A stretch of 64,000 bases of DNA from Drosophila miranda (taxonomy: Eukaryota; Arthropoda; Insecta; Diptera; Drosophilidae): NCBI RefSeq assembly GCF_003369915.1, contig NC_046674.1, positions 4,836,001-4,900,000 of the forward strand, written 5' to 3'. The position numbers and the translations under genes were made by a program. Positions 51,438 to 62,274 of this stretch are shown here, piece after piece. The notes under the pieces are model-generated. The model did no database searches, had not been told where the DNA came from, and was given only the letters and a program-made list of their open reading frames with translations. Position 1 is the stretch's first letter. Every line of letters starts with the position of its first letter.

Positions 51438-53051
51438 CCCTGAGATATAGCCAGCTATATCTCGACTATTTATGGGCCGATCGGGGCGTGGCATGTCTTT
51501 TCGTGACCGGGAGAGTCCTGCCAACCGATTGGCACCAGAAAAAAGGACATCGATTTCCTCACGATTTTCGCAAAAAATCATGATGTAACCATCATTGAAT
51601 TTGCCAAAAATCGGCCTCATTTTCGAAGTCGAGATTTCGATGCCGATCGACAGGCTGGACCCTCGCGATCCTGGGAGAGTCATTCCTTCGCCGATCTGGC
51701 CCTATTTGTCTGAGATATAGCCTTGCAAAAATTCTGATTTTCACACCATTAAAATGATGGTTTCTTCTGCACGCTATATCTCGGCTATTTATGGGCCGAT
51801 CGGGGCGTGGCATGTCTTTTCGTGACCGGGAGAGTCCTGCCAACCGATTGGCACCAGAAAAAAGGACATCGATTTCCTCACGATTTTCGCAAAAAATCAT
51901 GATGTAACCATCATTAAATTTGCCAAAAATCGGCCTCATTTTCGAAGTCGAGATTTCGATGCCGATCGACAGGCTGGACCCTCGCGATCCTGGGAGAGTC
52001 GGTCCTTGACCGATCTGGCCCCATTTGTCTGAGATATAGCCTTGCAAAAATTCTGATTTTCACACCATTAAAATGATGGTTTCTTCTGCACGCTATATCT
52101 CGGCTATTTATGGGCCGATCGGGGCGTGGCATGTCTTTTCGTGACCGGGAGAGTCCTGCCAACCGATTGGCACCAGAAAAAAGGACATCGATTTCCTCAC
52201 GATTTTCGCAAAAAATCATGATGTAACCATCATTGAATTTGCCAAAAATCGGCCTCATTTTCAAAGTCGAGATTTCGATGCCGATCGACAGGCTGGACCC
52301 TCGCGATCCTGGGAGAGTCAGTCCTTGACCGATCTGGTCCCATTTGTCTGAGATATAGCCTTGCAAAGATTCTGATTTTCACACCATTAAAATGATGGTT
52401 TCTTCTGCACGCTATATCTGGGATAAACAGCGGCCGATCGGGGTCCGGCATGTCTTTTCGTGACCGGGAGAGTCCTGCCACCAGATTGGCACCAGAAAAA
52501 AGGACATCGATTTCCTCACGATTTTCGCAAAAAATCATGATGTAACCATCATTGAATTTGCCAAAAATCGGCATCATTTTCAAAGTCGAGATTTCGATGC
52601 CGATCGACAGGCTGGACCCTCGCGATCCTGGGAGAGTCAGTCCTTGACCGATCTGGTCCCATTTGTCTGAGATATAGCCTTGCAAAGATTCTGATTTTCA
52701 CACCATTAAAATGATGGTTTCTTCTGCACGCTTTATCTGGGATAAACAGCGGCCGATCGGGGTCCGGCATGTCTTTTCGTGTCCGGGAGAGTCCTGCCAA
52801 CCGATTGGCACCAGAAAAAAGGACATCGATTTCCTCACGATTTTCGCAAAAAATCATGATGTAACCATCATTGAATTTGCCAAAAATCGGCATCATTTTC
52901 AAAGTCGAGATTTCGATGCCGATCGACAGGCTGGACCCTCGCGATCCTGGGAGAGTCGGTCCTTGACCGATCTGGCCCCATTTGTCTGAGATATAGCCTT
53001 GCAAAGATTCTGATTTTCACACCATTAAAATGATGGTTTCTTCTGCACGCT
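51438..53051. repeat. five-copy 319-bp tandem repeat (loop of the inverted repeat)
   Basis: A landmark GCATGTCTTTTCGTG recurs at 51491, 51810, 52129, 52448 and 52767, an exact 319-bp period. Units 1-3 share one variant upstream of the landmark (TATTTATGGGCCGATC) and units 4-5 another (GATAAACAGCGGCCGATC), so higher-order amplification occurred in two steps. Long minus-strand frames across the units are by-products of the repeat and shift frame from unit to unit. Confidence 0.95.
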
Positions 53052-53883
53052 ATATAGATCCTTTGGGAAGGCCCCAAACAATCCCACCCAGTCATATATC
53101 CTGATTCTTCGCAAGGATGATTTTTTTTTTCAATAGTTTTATTCATCAAAACTTAGCTTAGTATAAATAAATGAACAAGCGGAAACAATTTGTATCTACT
53201 ATCTAAATGAATGGAATTCCATATCCTTAATCTTAACAACAACAAGATCTATCTAGAGTCTAGTAGCCCGCATAGCTCCTCCCTTGGTTGCCATAGTCTA
53301 AGTCCTTGTTTTCGATGGCCAGGTCGAAGGATGACGATGGATTGCTTCGGATCTTGCAAGGGGTGTGCTTCTGTCTTGCTGGGATAAGATTCTCTCTGTC
53401 TGGAATAGGACTCAGTCTGTCTCGAATACGCCTCGGTAATGCTTGGATAGGTCTCCGTCTGGTGGGGCGCAATCGGATAGTCGTATCAGGCTTGTGGCAA
53501 AGCGTTGGGTACATAAGTCCTCTGTGAAGGAAGATATATTTTAAAATAAATCCATAATTATATACTTATTCACTCACGCGTCTCGATGCTAAATCCCAGC
53601 GTTTGATTCAGCGGTAAATGAAAAAGGGGTTGCTGATATTATTTCCTGTGGGCGTGAACTGGTCACTGGTCCCTGCTGCAGTGGACGGGACGCCACATTG
53701 TCGACTCAGCGACACAGCAGCGATATCATGGCTATGGCTTGCAGCTGGACAGCCAGTGGCTGTCACAGTCCAGCTAGGTGCAGATCCTTTGGGCCTCCAT
53801 AGTGGACGAGGAGCTACCGCAGATTCACTGGCGGTGGCGGTAACGACGGCGAGCGGACTGGAAAGGTGAAGAAAACAGCGTGG
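53052..53883 (-). repeat. right arm of the long inverted repeat
   Basis: Inverted copy of the left arm. It carries the same intron and third exon in minus orientation, including the identical 84-codon frame (53514-53260). The outer part has segments missing from the left arm (near 53718-53745 and 53820-53865) and lacks others. It ends abruptly at about 53883, while the gene on the left side extends to about 50097. Confidence 0.93.
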
Positions 53884-54305
53884 GACCATATAGTATTTAT
53901 GTTTAAACTAACATTTTTTACTTATACACACTTTGCCCCTAGAATGTATTAATGGACTTACTCTAATGTGAAGTTACATATGTATGAAATTTATTATATC
54001 CTGTCATTATAATCGTATATTCTGCATTAAGCAATATTAGCATCTAAAACATATACAAAATAAACGTCTTTCTGATATTGTGCGGCAAGCGTCGTCAAAA
54101 AGTCCTAACTCAAAAAAGGCTGTTCCAAAAACTACATAGTCTGTCATTTGTGGACAGCCGTAAACCCTATACATACATGCAGAATGTGAAAGTTCCAGAA
54201 ATTTCGTTTGCGACATGTTCGGTGTATGAACTGGCACATCTACATACTGTATGGTTAGTGGTGGAGCGAATATCAGGGTAACCGTTTACAGTAATTTTAA
54301 TACTT
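53884..54305. other. AT-rich DNA beyond the inverted repeat
   Basis: No gene or known element seen. The boundary with the arm is sharp at about 53883. I find no clear target-site duplication with the left side. Confidence 0.5.
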
Positions 54306-54651
54306 TTCGGTATTTTTTGAGGTCAAAATTGAACCGACGGTATATCGGTATATTTTGTCAATCTATTAGATTTAATTGTTAAAGGTATATAGAAATACAA
54401 TAAAAGCAAGTTTTAAGAATAAGCCAGTCAAGTAAAAAATTGATTCACTAATCGGATAAAATTATGTGGGCATGGCTAAATGTTCTATATAGCTAGTAAT
54501 ATTCCACGGAATATCAAAAACGAGGAATATGTAAAATAGAACTTGAATTCAACAGTCTATTTACGGTATATTTTTTAAATGAGACGGTATATTTTAGTAT
54601 ATATCTGAGGATCGGACGGTATATTTTAGCGATAAATCCGCGGTCACACTG
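54306..54651 (+). promoter_or_regulatory. housekeeping promoter: Ohler motif 6 cluster + motif 1
   Basis: TTCGGTATTTTT at 54306 fully matches core-promoter motif 6 (KTYRGTATWTTT). Close variants (CGGTATATTT) recur near 54346, 54564, 54585 and 54617. CGGTCACACTG at 54641-54651 fully matches motif 1 (YGGTCACACTR), which sits near the start site of many TATA-less fly genes. The likely target is the HPS3-like gene 1.5 kb downstream through a 5' UTR intron ending at 56183. Confidence 0.6.
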
Positions 54652-56183
54652 TCCCCAATGGCATTGCTAAATGTTTCAAACAACAAATTCGTTAATTTAG
54701 TGAATATAGATATATGCGGGCGGAGTGTTTTTAATGTTAGCAATGCGGCTTGAATGACGACGACTTGAAAATACAAAAAAAAAACAGCGAAAGCCGCGAC
54801 AACAACGAAGCGGTAATAGAATGTGCGTGTTTACAATAATTGTCAGTGTTTTGTTGCCTTTTACATGCTTTTGTTTTGTTTTTAATGTTTATAACAAATC
54901 AATGATTTGTTAAATGTGTAGTGTGGTAGAGTTTCTTATCTAAATTCTTGGCAAGCCGCAAAATTATTGATTTTTACTGAATGCCTCTGCCAAAATGCAA
55001 TTTACATACACACACACGAACGCCCACATCCCTCACCCTTCCTTCTTCCGCCCAAGGTATACCACTAAAAGGTAAGGCAGTCCGAGAGAACAGCCCTAAC
55101 CGGCTTCAGTTGCGTTTGTTGTGTGTGGGAGAGAAAGAGAGGGCAAACAAATTATGCCACCCAAAGAGCCGGGACTCCCTTACCATAGTATTAGTATACC
55201 TTGACCCTAGCACTCGTCCTCCTTCTTTGAGCAGTTCCCAGGTTCATTTAGGTTAATGCACGGATTATTATCGTCGTATTTATTGATTTGGTCAAGCCAG
55301 GTCAGCCAAGAATAAATTCCTTTATGGCGTGCTGACTCTATTTCCGGAATTCTTCCTCTCCGTTTGTGGGTTCGCACCTTTTGACCTCTTTGCCGGTGTT
55401 TTGATTGATGCGTCCCAGGGTATGCAGAATAGTCGGTGCGTGGTTCGGTTGTTCTTCATGGCTTAATTAGGGGAACGCACGTAGAAGCGTCGGAATCAGA
55501 GCCGAAATGGTCGCCGGGCCCAACCCTAGTTAAGATGGGGTGAGACACTGTGACAAGAAGAGGAGGGTAGTAGGGTGCTGTGTATATTGTTGTGACCTCA
55601 TTTCCTGTCTGGTTATTATTTGGGGTGAAGGGGGAAAAGGATACGGCATGAATTCCAGCGGAAGTGAAAGGTGCAGCACTGACCTGTTGTAATATTCTTA
55701 AAACCTTGAAACTTTACTTGGGAATATTATTATCATGAACTATTCCGGCTTCTGTACTGTGGCTTGCATACCAATGATCATCACCATTCTTCCCCCCACC
55801 CCCATTCGCTGGCCCAGCCCTCTTTCGCTATCTCTCCGATTTCACGGCTCTCCCTCAGTGTCTTTCTCTCTCTCCAGCATAAACGCACAATTATGCTAAT
55901 GGCTTACGTACAGACCATACACACCATACACCATACACCATACACCATACAACAACCACTTTAGTGAGCCCCCGCTAAGCGGTCTGCTAACCCACTCCCA
56001 CTCCCCAGTCAAAGCTGAGCGCTCGCTCTTGCTATCGCTGCTGTAGTGGAGAACGGACTGATTCACCGTCACCAGACAGTCTGTGTGCGTCCGGCGATGA
56101 AGTCACTCTGCCCAGGGCGTTGTATTCGCTATTGTGGAATTTTAAACTAAAACCTAACCCGAAGTGTTTCCTGATTCTTGCAG
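54652..56183 (+). other. 5' leader and first intron of the HPS3-like gene
   Basis: No coding gene seen. A donor-like CGGTAATA lies near 54810. The interval ends in a good acceptor (TGATTCTTGCAG at 56172-56183), 18 nt before the HPS3 start codon. CACCATACAC repeats lie near 55915-55950. Confidence 0.45.
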
Positions 56184-56201
56184 TGACCAGTTCTAGCAGC
56201 C

Positions 56202-59200
56202 ATGGTGAAGATCCTGCAGGCGTACAACTTTGCCAGGCAGCAGACGTATGCCCTCAATGGCGAGATCCTGGCAGCAAGTCTGATTGGCAACAATCGGATT
56301 GCCATCAGTAGCGCGGAGCAGTTTATAGAGATCTATGACATTGCTGGGAAGCAGCAACAGCAACAGCAGCAGCACCAGGAGGATGAACACGGTGATGGAG
56401 AGGCAGGGCAGGCAAACATCAGTGGAGATGCCCCTGGAGGTGGAGGAGCAGGAGTAGGAGGAGATGAACGACTGCCGGTGAGAAACACACTGGCCACCGT
56501 TGGCGAGGTAGTGCAGTTGATATACTGCGAGGCGGGTGAGTGAGAATTCCTCTATGTTCTCTGAAAACACATTTAATTGAATGCTTGTTCCCGCTTAGGC
56601 AAGTATCTGCTCACCCTGGAAAAGGAGCAGGCTGGCAGCCCAGTGCACTCATCCTCGACCATTAGCTGCACTTCGAGCAGCAACAGCAATACGGTTTGCT
56701 CCGAGGATGACACCAAGATGTTTGTCCGGATCTACGCCAACTTCTGGAAGTTCCCCGATAGCAAGCTCAACGAGCTGCCCATCACCATCAGAATAGCCTC
56801 GATGACAACGCCGAAGACGCCGCTCGTCGAGAGCATCGATGTGATCGAGCTGCCGCTGCGGAGTCCCCCCGAGCTGGTTCAGTGCTGTCAGACCTCTGGA
56901 AACATCATCGTGAGCAGCCGGGACAGGATCTACCTGTACGAGTACACGCAATGTGTCCACGAGAACACTCAGCCCCGATTCGCGTTTATCGATTTTCTGC
57001 CCTTCAAGTTCTTTGTGCAGCTGAACTTTGTCCCCATGCGCCTGTGCCTGGCGGAGAATGTCATCGCCTGCCTAAGTCACCGTTACTGTGTGGCCTTCAA
57101 GGTGATTGATGCTCTGGCAAACAGCAAGGCAACCGCCGGGCAGGAGTTGAGCTGTTTAGACAACGACTATGGCGGCATCGGAGACGAGCCGCTCTCGGAA
57201 TCCTTGAGCTTGGGCAGCAAGGCAAGCGCCAGCGGGGGAGTGGTCAGCTCCACCCACAGTCAACAGAGCTGCGAGAGCGACTCCATGCAGTCGACGAGCA
57301 GTGGAAAAGCTCCCATGGCACTGAATGGAGCCCTGCCCGGACGATCTCCGTTGGACTTTAACTTGGCCAAGCTGGTGAATAACGCCTATGGACGTGAGTT
57401 TGAACCAGAGCTACGCTCTCAGTGGGATCAGAGCGAGAATGGGGGAAAGAATGGTGGCCCAGAGGACAGCCAGGATATCACTATCACACCACAGCGGGCC
57501 GGCGATATCAAAATAAAGCTCGTCAACGAGGCCAAGGCCATGAATGTGCGTGGCATCGCAGGTGGGAATCACCTGGAGGACGCCTCTGTGCAATATGATG
57601 TGAGAAAGCTACTGCAGATCTGCATGAAAACATCCGAGCAGCAGCCCAGAATTCTGGACATCTTGCGCTGCTTGGATCTGAAGGCAATCTACCAAAGGAC
57701 TGGCCAGGGAACGGACCTAGAGGACGATGAGTACGACATGGGCAACCAGCAGGTGCCTAGTGCCGTCACCACCTTCAAACACGTCAATCGCAGGACCCTC
57801 AAGTCTTCGCAGCATCAACGGTGCATAGGCCATGCTCTCCTGGTGGCTAGCAGTGTGGACGGCTACCTCTATCAGTTCTCCGCTCAGGGGAAATGGTATA
57901 GTGAGAACGAGAAGCCTGTGGCCATCTACAGCTTTACGGCTCCCGTCATCCAGGTGCACATCAACGATTATGTGGTCTTTGCGGTCACCTCGGAATCCGT
58001 GGAGACGCACACCTCGCGGATAGGCCACAAGCTCTTCCACAATCGCTTCGAATATCCTTCTATTGGGGGCATTTTTCCCGAGGAGTCTGCACCAGACATC
58101 ACCACGCCCATCGCTGTCGTGGGTCTCGCTGCCTTCATGCACGTTCAGTTTGTTTGCGTGAATCGAGAGCAGCTGGTGCTAATCACCAATGCCGCCCTGG
58201 AGCTGCACAAGCGTCGCAGCACGGGAGAAGTGTCCACCACAACCGTCGCTGTCAAGCGGAATATTGCTGCCAGACTGCTGGCCGAAGCAAAGGCCAAGCA
58301 CAGCAGCCTTCTGAGGAGCAGCAGCGCTGCTCAATCCTCGACGGTGACTAATGAGTGGACCCTCTACAACCTGGAGGTGCCCCGGGTAGAGCACGTCATC
58401 GAGGATCTCGAGGGCATTGCGGAGTCGTATCGCAGTGCTAGCAGCTCGAATTTCTATGATCTCATGGAGGAGGCCCATGTCATGTTGCGGCTGAGCCTCA
58501 CATTGCAGGGCGAGCGGCTGGGCTCGGAGCGCGAGCAGCTGCTGAGGAAAATGTTTACTGCGAACTGTCGAAAATTGGCCGACTTCTCAATACGGTAAGT
58601 AGTGACAAGTGTTTTTCTTCATCTCTTTGATGTGTGATAATCGGTTCCCCACTTTTCCGTTGCAGTTCCAGCAAGCAGGAGGTTTATCTCCAAGCAACGG
58701 GTTTCTACAAAATGTGCCAGATCCAATTGGTGGACATTTACAACAACTACATTCAGCAGTTCATGGACAACGAGGAAGATGTGGAAACATCCGAATTGGC
58801 AGGCCTAATCTACACAGTAAAACTATTCCTACTCAGCCTGGGAACAGATCGCTTGAGGTCCGCCTTTCTTAACCAGACAGTTCGACCGTACTTCACCCCG
58901 GCCCGAGTGCTGCAGCAGGGGTACAAGCTAGTGCCGATTTCGTTGGAGTTCCTCAATATGTTCATCAAGCATGCCCCGGTGGATATACCCCAGATAATGC
59001 TGTGTTCCCCTGTAGTGGCGGACACCATGAGCGGAGAGCTCATCAACTATTTTAAATACTTGAACACGCTGTAAGGCTGCAAATAATATGGTTATGTGCT
59101 GAATATATCCTAGCTGAAATTTACCTTTGCAGCTCCGCCGATGAGAACCTCCTGCTGGCTGTGACAGCCTGCCGCATGTCCAACTATCTCCTGGCCCAGG

Positions 59201-61136
59201 AAATCATAGCCAAGTCGACCAGGCGAACCCTGGCCACGGCTTTGATCAAGCACAAGAATGTTCTCTTTGACGACAGCACTGTGATTTATCAGCGACGCCA
59301 GCATCAGCAGGCTGACCAGCAACAGACCACCAGCTCGCGGAAGAAAACCCGTCGAGGCGGTGTGAAAAGCAAGCCCGCTAGTGTCTCCACGCCCACGCCG
59401 AGTGCCATCGTATCCTTTTCGGACTTTTGTGAAACCATTCTGTTGGCCAACGAGCAGCCTGCATTAATAGAGGCCATCAGCGATGCCTTCATTCACGCCC
59501 TTTGCATCGAGCATAGCCTCACTTTGGATGTGCTGCTGCAACTCTTCCTCAACTACATTGCCTCGCACATTGGCCAGAAGGGCTATCAAACCTCTCAGAA
59601 GGTTTTTGTGAATATTCTACAGGTTTATTATTATGATCTCTACGATGTGAGCTCATCGCTGCAGCCCCACGAGATTCGGTCGCAGACACCACCCCAGCTG
59701 GATGACGACTACGACGAAGAGTGCAGCAGCTCTCGGGCTCCCTCGCTGCACAGCGAGGCGGACGCCCAGTCTCTGTCCAGCTCCTGCGCCAGCTCAGCGC
59801 AGGAGGAGAGATCAGCAAGCCTATCGATCAACGGTAGGCAGCAGCGTATAGTCTACGATCAGCTGCAGGAACAACAGTCGTCGCCATTCCAGAAGCGTAA
59901 CTCAAATGCCTCGCTTTCGCAGCCCCAGCCAGACGACGATCTGGCCATTACGAATCTCAAGGGTCTCAAGATCCTCTTTCGCATGTACATGGGCCGATTG
60001 AAGGCCCTCAGTGATCTCATCACGGATCTCCAGTCAGCGGATGTGGAACAGCAGTCGAGTTCTGAAGATTTCCTCAACCTGCGCATGGAGTGCATTTCCT
60101 ACATGGTGGGCATGGCACCGAATTACTGTCCCAAGCCAATGGTGAAGAATCCCAACGATCCCCTGGCTGGCAAGCTGATCTACGTTCCGTTTATTCCCGA
60201 CTACAAGTTGGCCGACGGCGAGGAATACGACCGCCACATCAAATCCTATATACGGCCCATTCCCTGCCTACTGGAGCGTCCACAATATTTGAACCGCCTG
60301 CCGCCCTTCGAACGCAGTGACTTCAGCTATCCCAACAAGGATGAAGGCGAGTTCAAGGTCCGCTTTGTTAGCTGGCACAACGAGCTGCTGACGTTGACAC
60401 TGAAGATTCAAAGTCTTCTGGCCTCCAGCAAAGTGGATCGAGAGATTATTTCGGAGTTTTTGGCATTCATTCAAAAGACGCCGCACTTGATGGGCATTGA
60501 CAGCTTTTTGGTGATCATATTGCCGAAGAACTTGGCCATTAACTACATGCTGAGCTTTTGTCCCGCCTATCTATGGCAGTATGGAAAGGTCGGTATTCGA
60601 GAAAGATTCTGGCGAGATAAGAGTTTAAAATTCGTATAATTTTAGTCCTGCGGCTTCACACCCAAACACTGGGAGAGTTTATTGCGCAAGATTCTCAGCA
60701 AGCAGGATGCTTTGCCCAACTGGAAAGTGCACATAACAGGTTTGTGGTAGAGCCTTGATGTGTCTGAGCAGTATCCTAACCATTCTAACTTGCAGAGATC
60801 CTTAACAATCTGGTGGCGGAGCTGACCTTTGAGGAACTCCTTCAGTGCTTTCCCAGCGAGGTCATTCAAAATCGGAACACTGCGCAATACTTTGCCAAGG
60901 AATTTGCCGAAACCTGCGTTCTCTATGAGCACGAAGAGCTCGTCTTCAGGGGTCCGGAGGAGTCTGCCGAGGGTAGGGACCACCTGCCCATGGACAACAT
61001 CGACGAAGACAATGTGTTCGAGCTCACACTGCGCAAGGCAGTGGCCAAACAACGAAGCATTGCCCTGAGGTCCATGATCGAGTCGACGGGGACTCAGTTG
61101 TTCGATGCTACCAGTAATCCCATGTATAATCTGTAA
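56202..61136 (+). CDS. HPS3: HPS3-like BLOC-2 subunit
   Basis: Six coding exons: 56202-56535, 56599-58594, 58666-59070, 59133-60588, 60646-60739 and 60796-61136. Phases agree throughout and introns are 56-71 nt. The product is 1541 residues, longer than human HPS3 (about 1004), partly from Gln/Glu/Gly and Ser-rich inserts. The N-terminus (MVKILQAYNFARQQTY), VGEVVQLIYCEAGKYLLTLEKE, the ELPL-containing segment and the strand-rich region after it resemble the HPS3 N-terminal beta-propeller. The C-terminal half is helical. HPS3, HPS5 and HPS6 form BLOC-2, which directs cargo to lysosome-related organelles such as pigment granules. The call rests on recognition by eye. The ATG at 56202 follows a 5' UTR acceptor and has a good context (AGCCATGGTG). 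A poly(A) signal (AATAAA) lies at 61863, with little else recognisable as a 3' end closer in. Confidence 0.85.
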
Positions 61137-62274
61137 TCTGTATGCATGCTTGATCTGGGAATAGTAGCTTGTCACAGTCGGTAGTCCCCTTTTAACTAGT
61201 TACAAACGGAATTATCACACTGCAAATGATAAGATTGATTGATTGATATTAACGTAGCAAGGCGGTATTACAAAATCAAAAAACGTTATTTATATCTTAT
61301 GTATTTAACGCATGTAGAGGGCACCATATACATACGGACATATACATATGTAGTTTGTAGTTTTAGGACTCGTAAACCCATTACGATTGCATTATTTATT
61401 GACATTCTGTTTGACACAAACGCAACATTTGGATAATTATTGTAGCAATGATTTACGGAGCAAAACAGGCCGAACAAACAAAAAAATCTCCTGTAGGTTG
61501 TACAGATAACTCCTCTGGAGCCAATCCCCCCCCTTCCCTTTGATGCGGTATTGGCCATAGTAAACCAGTTAAGGCTTAGGGAGTAATGGAGAAGTTGGAA
61601 AGATAGTGCTATGCTTCACGCCCACGTATATTTGTATTTGAAATTGTATTTATATTCGTACGTAATGTTACGCCAAGTTTCCTTTGACCGAAGCTTTAAT
61701 ACTCTAAATGGTTCATACGTACATACATACGTCTGTATTTTTACCATATTTATATGTAGTCTCACTCATTCCCTTATTTACCGACACACACAGCACACTC
61801 AAACACACCAACTACAAAAACAACATCAAGTGATATTTTTAATTCTTGCATTGAATCTGAACAATAAAAACATAATTACATTACAATGGCTCCATTGAAG
61901 TCTTGATAAGGCGGCAAGGTTAGTCACCTACCCGTGCCCGTACTCGTATCCGCTGCAAGCCGAAGATTGCTAGTAGATCGCAGACAGCGCTCAGATTCCA
62001 GCTGGTGCTAAGTATTACTTAATCCGGCAATTAATTTCTGCCAGCTGCCGTCAAAGTTCTTTGTAAGCGTGCTGGTCCGACCCGACGCCTAGGTAATTGA
62101 AACGTGCGAAAAAAAAACAGAGGGAAACCGTTGGGGGAAGATCCACATCCACGCCCCCCAGGGCGGCGTGAATAATTTTGCCAATTAAGAGCAGTGAGAA
62201 TTGAGCGTGCGGCATTCCAAGTTGGAGGCTGGGGGTTGGCGAGTCAGTCACTCAGAGACGGCGCTATCAGCAGC
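61137..62274. other. HPS3 3' UTR and intergenic DNA
   Basis: AT-rich 3' UTR-like sequence up to the AATAAA at 61863-61868, with CATA/GTAC repeats, then about 400 nt upstream of the transporter gene. No additional gene seen. Confidence 0.6.

Noticed and set aside
51592..53004. Series of 151-codon minus-strand frames
   Set aside because: They are the same frame repeated in each 319-bp unit. Since 319 is not a multiple of three, the frame shifts from unit to unit, and there is no start, splice or protein-like evidence.
51438..53051. CRISPR-like array
   Set aside because: Units are 319 bp and repeated throughout, with no short repeats separated by unique spacers, and the DNA is eukaryotic.
50663..53883. 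Autonomous foldback transposon
   Set aside because: No transposase-like frame, no clear target-site duplication and arms that carry introns of a gene-like sequence. A non-autonomous foldback element cannot be fully excluded.
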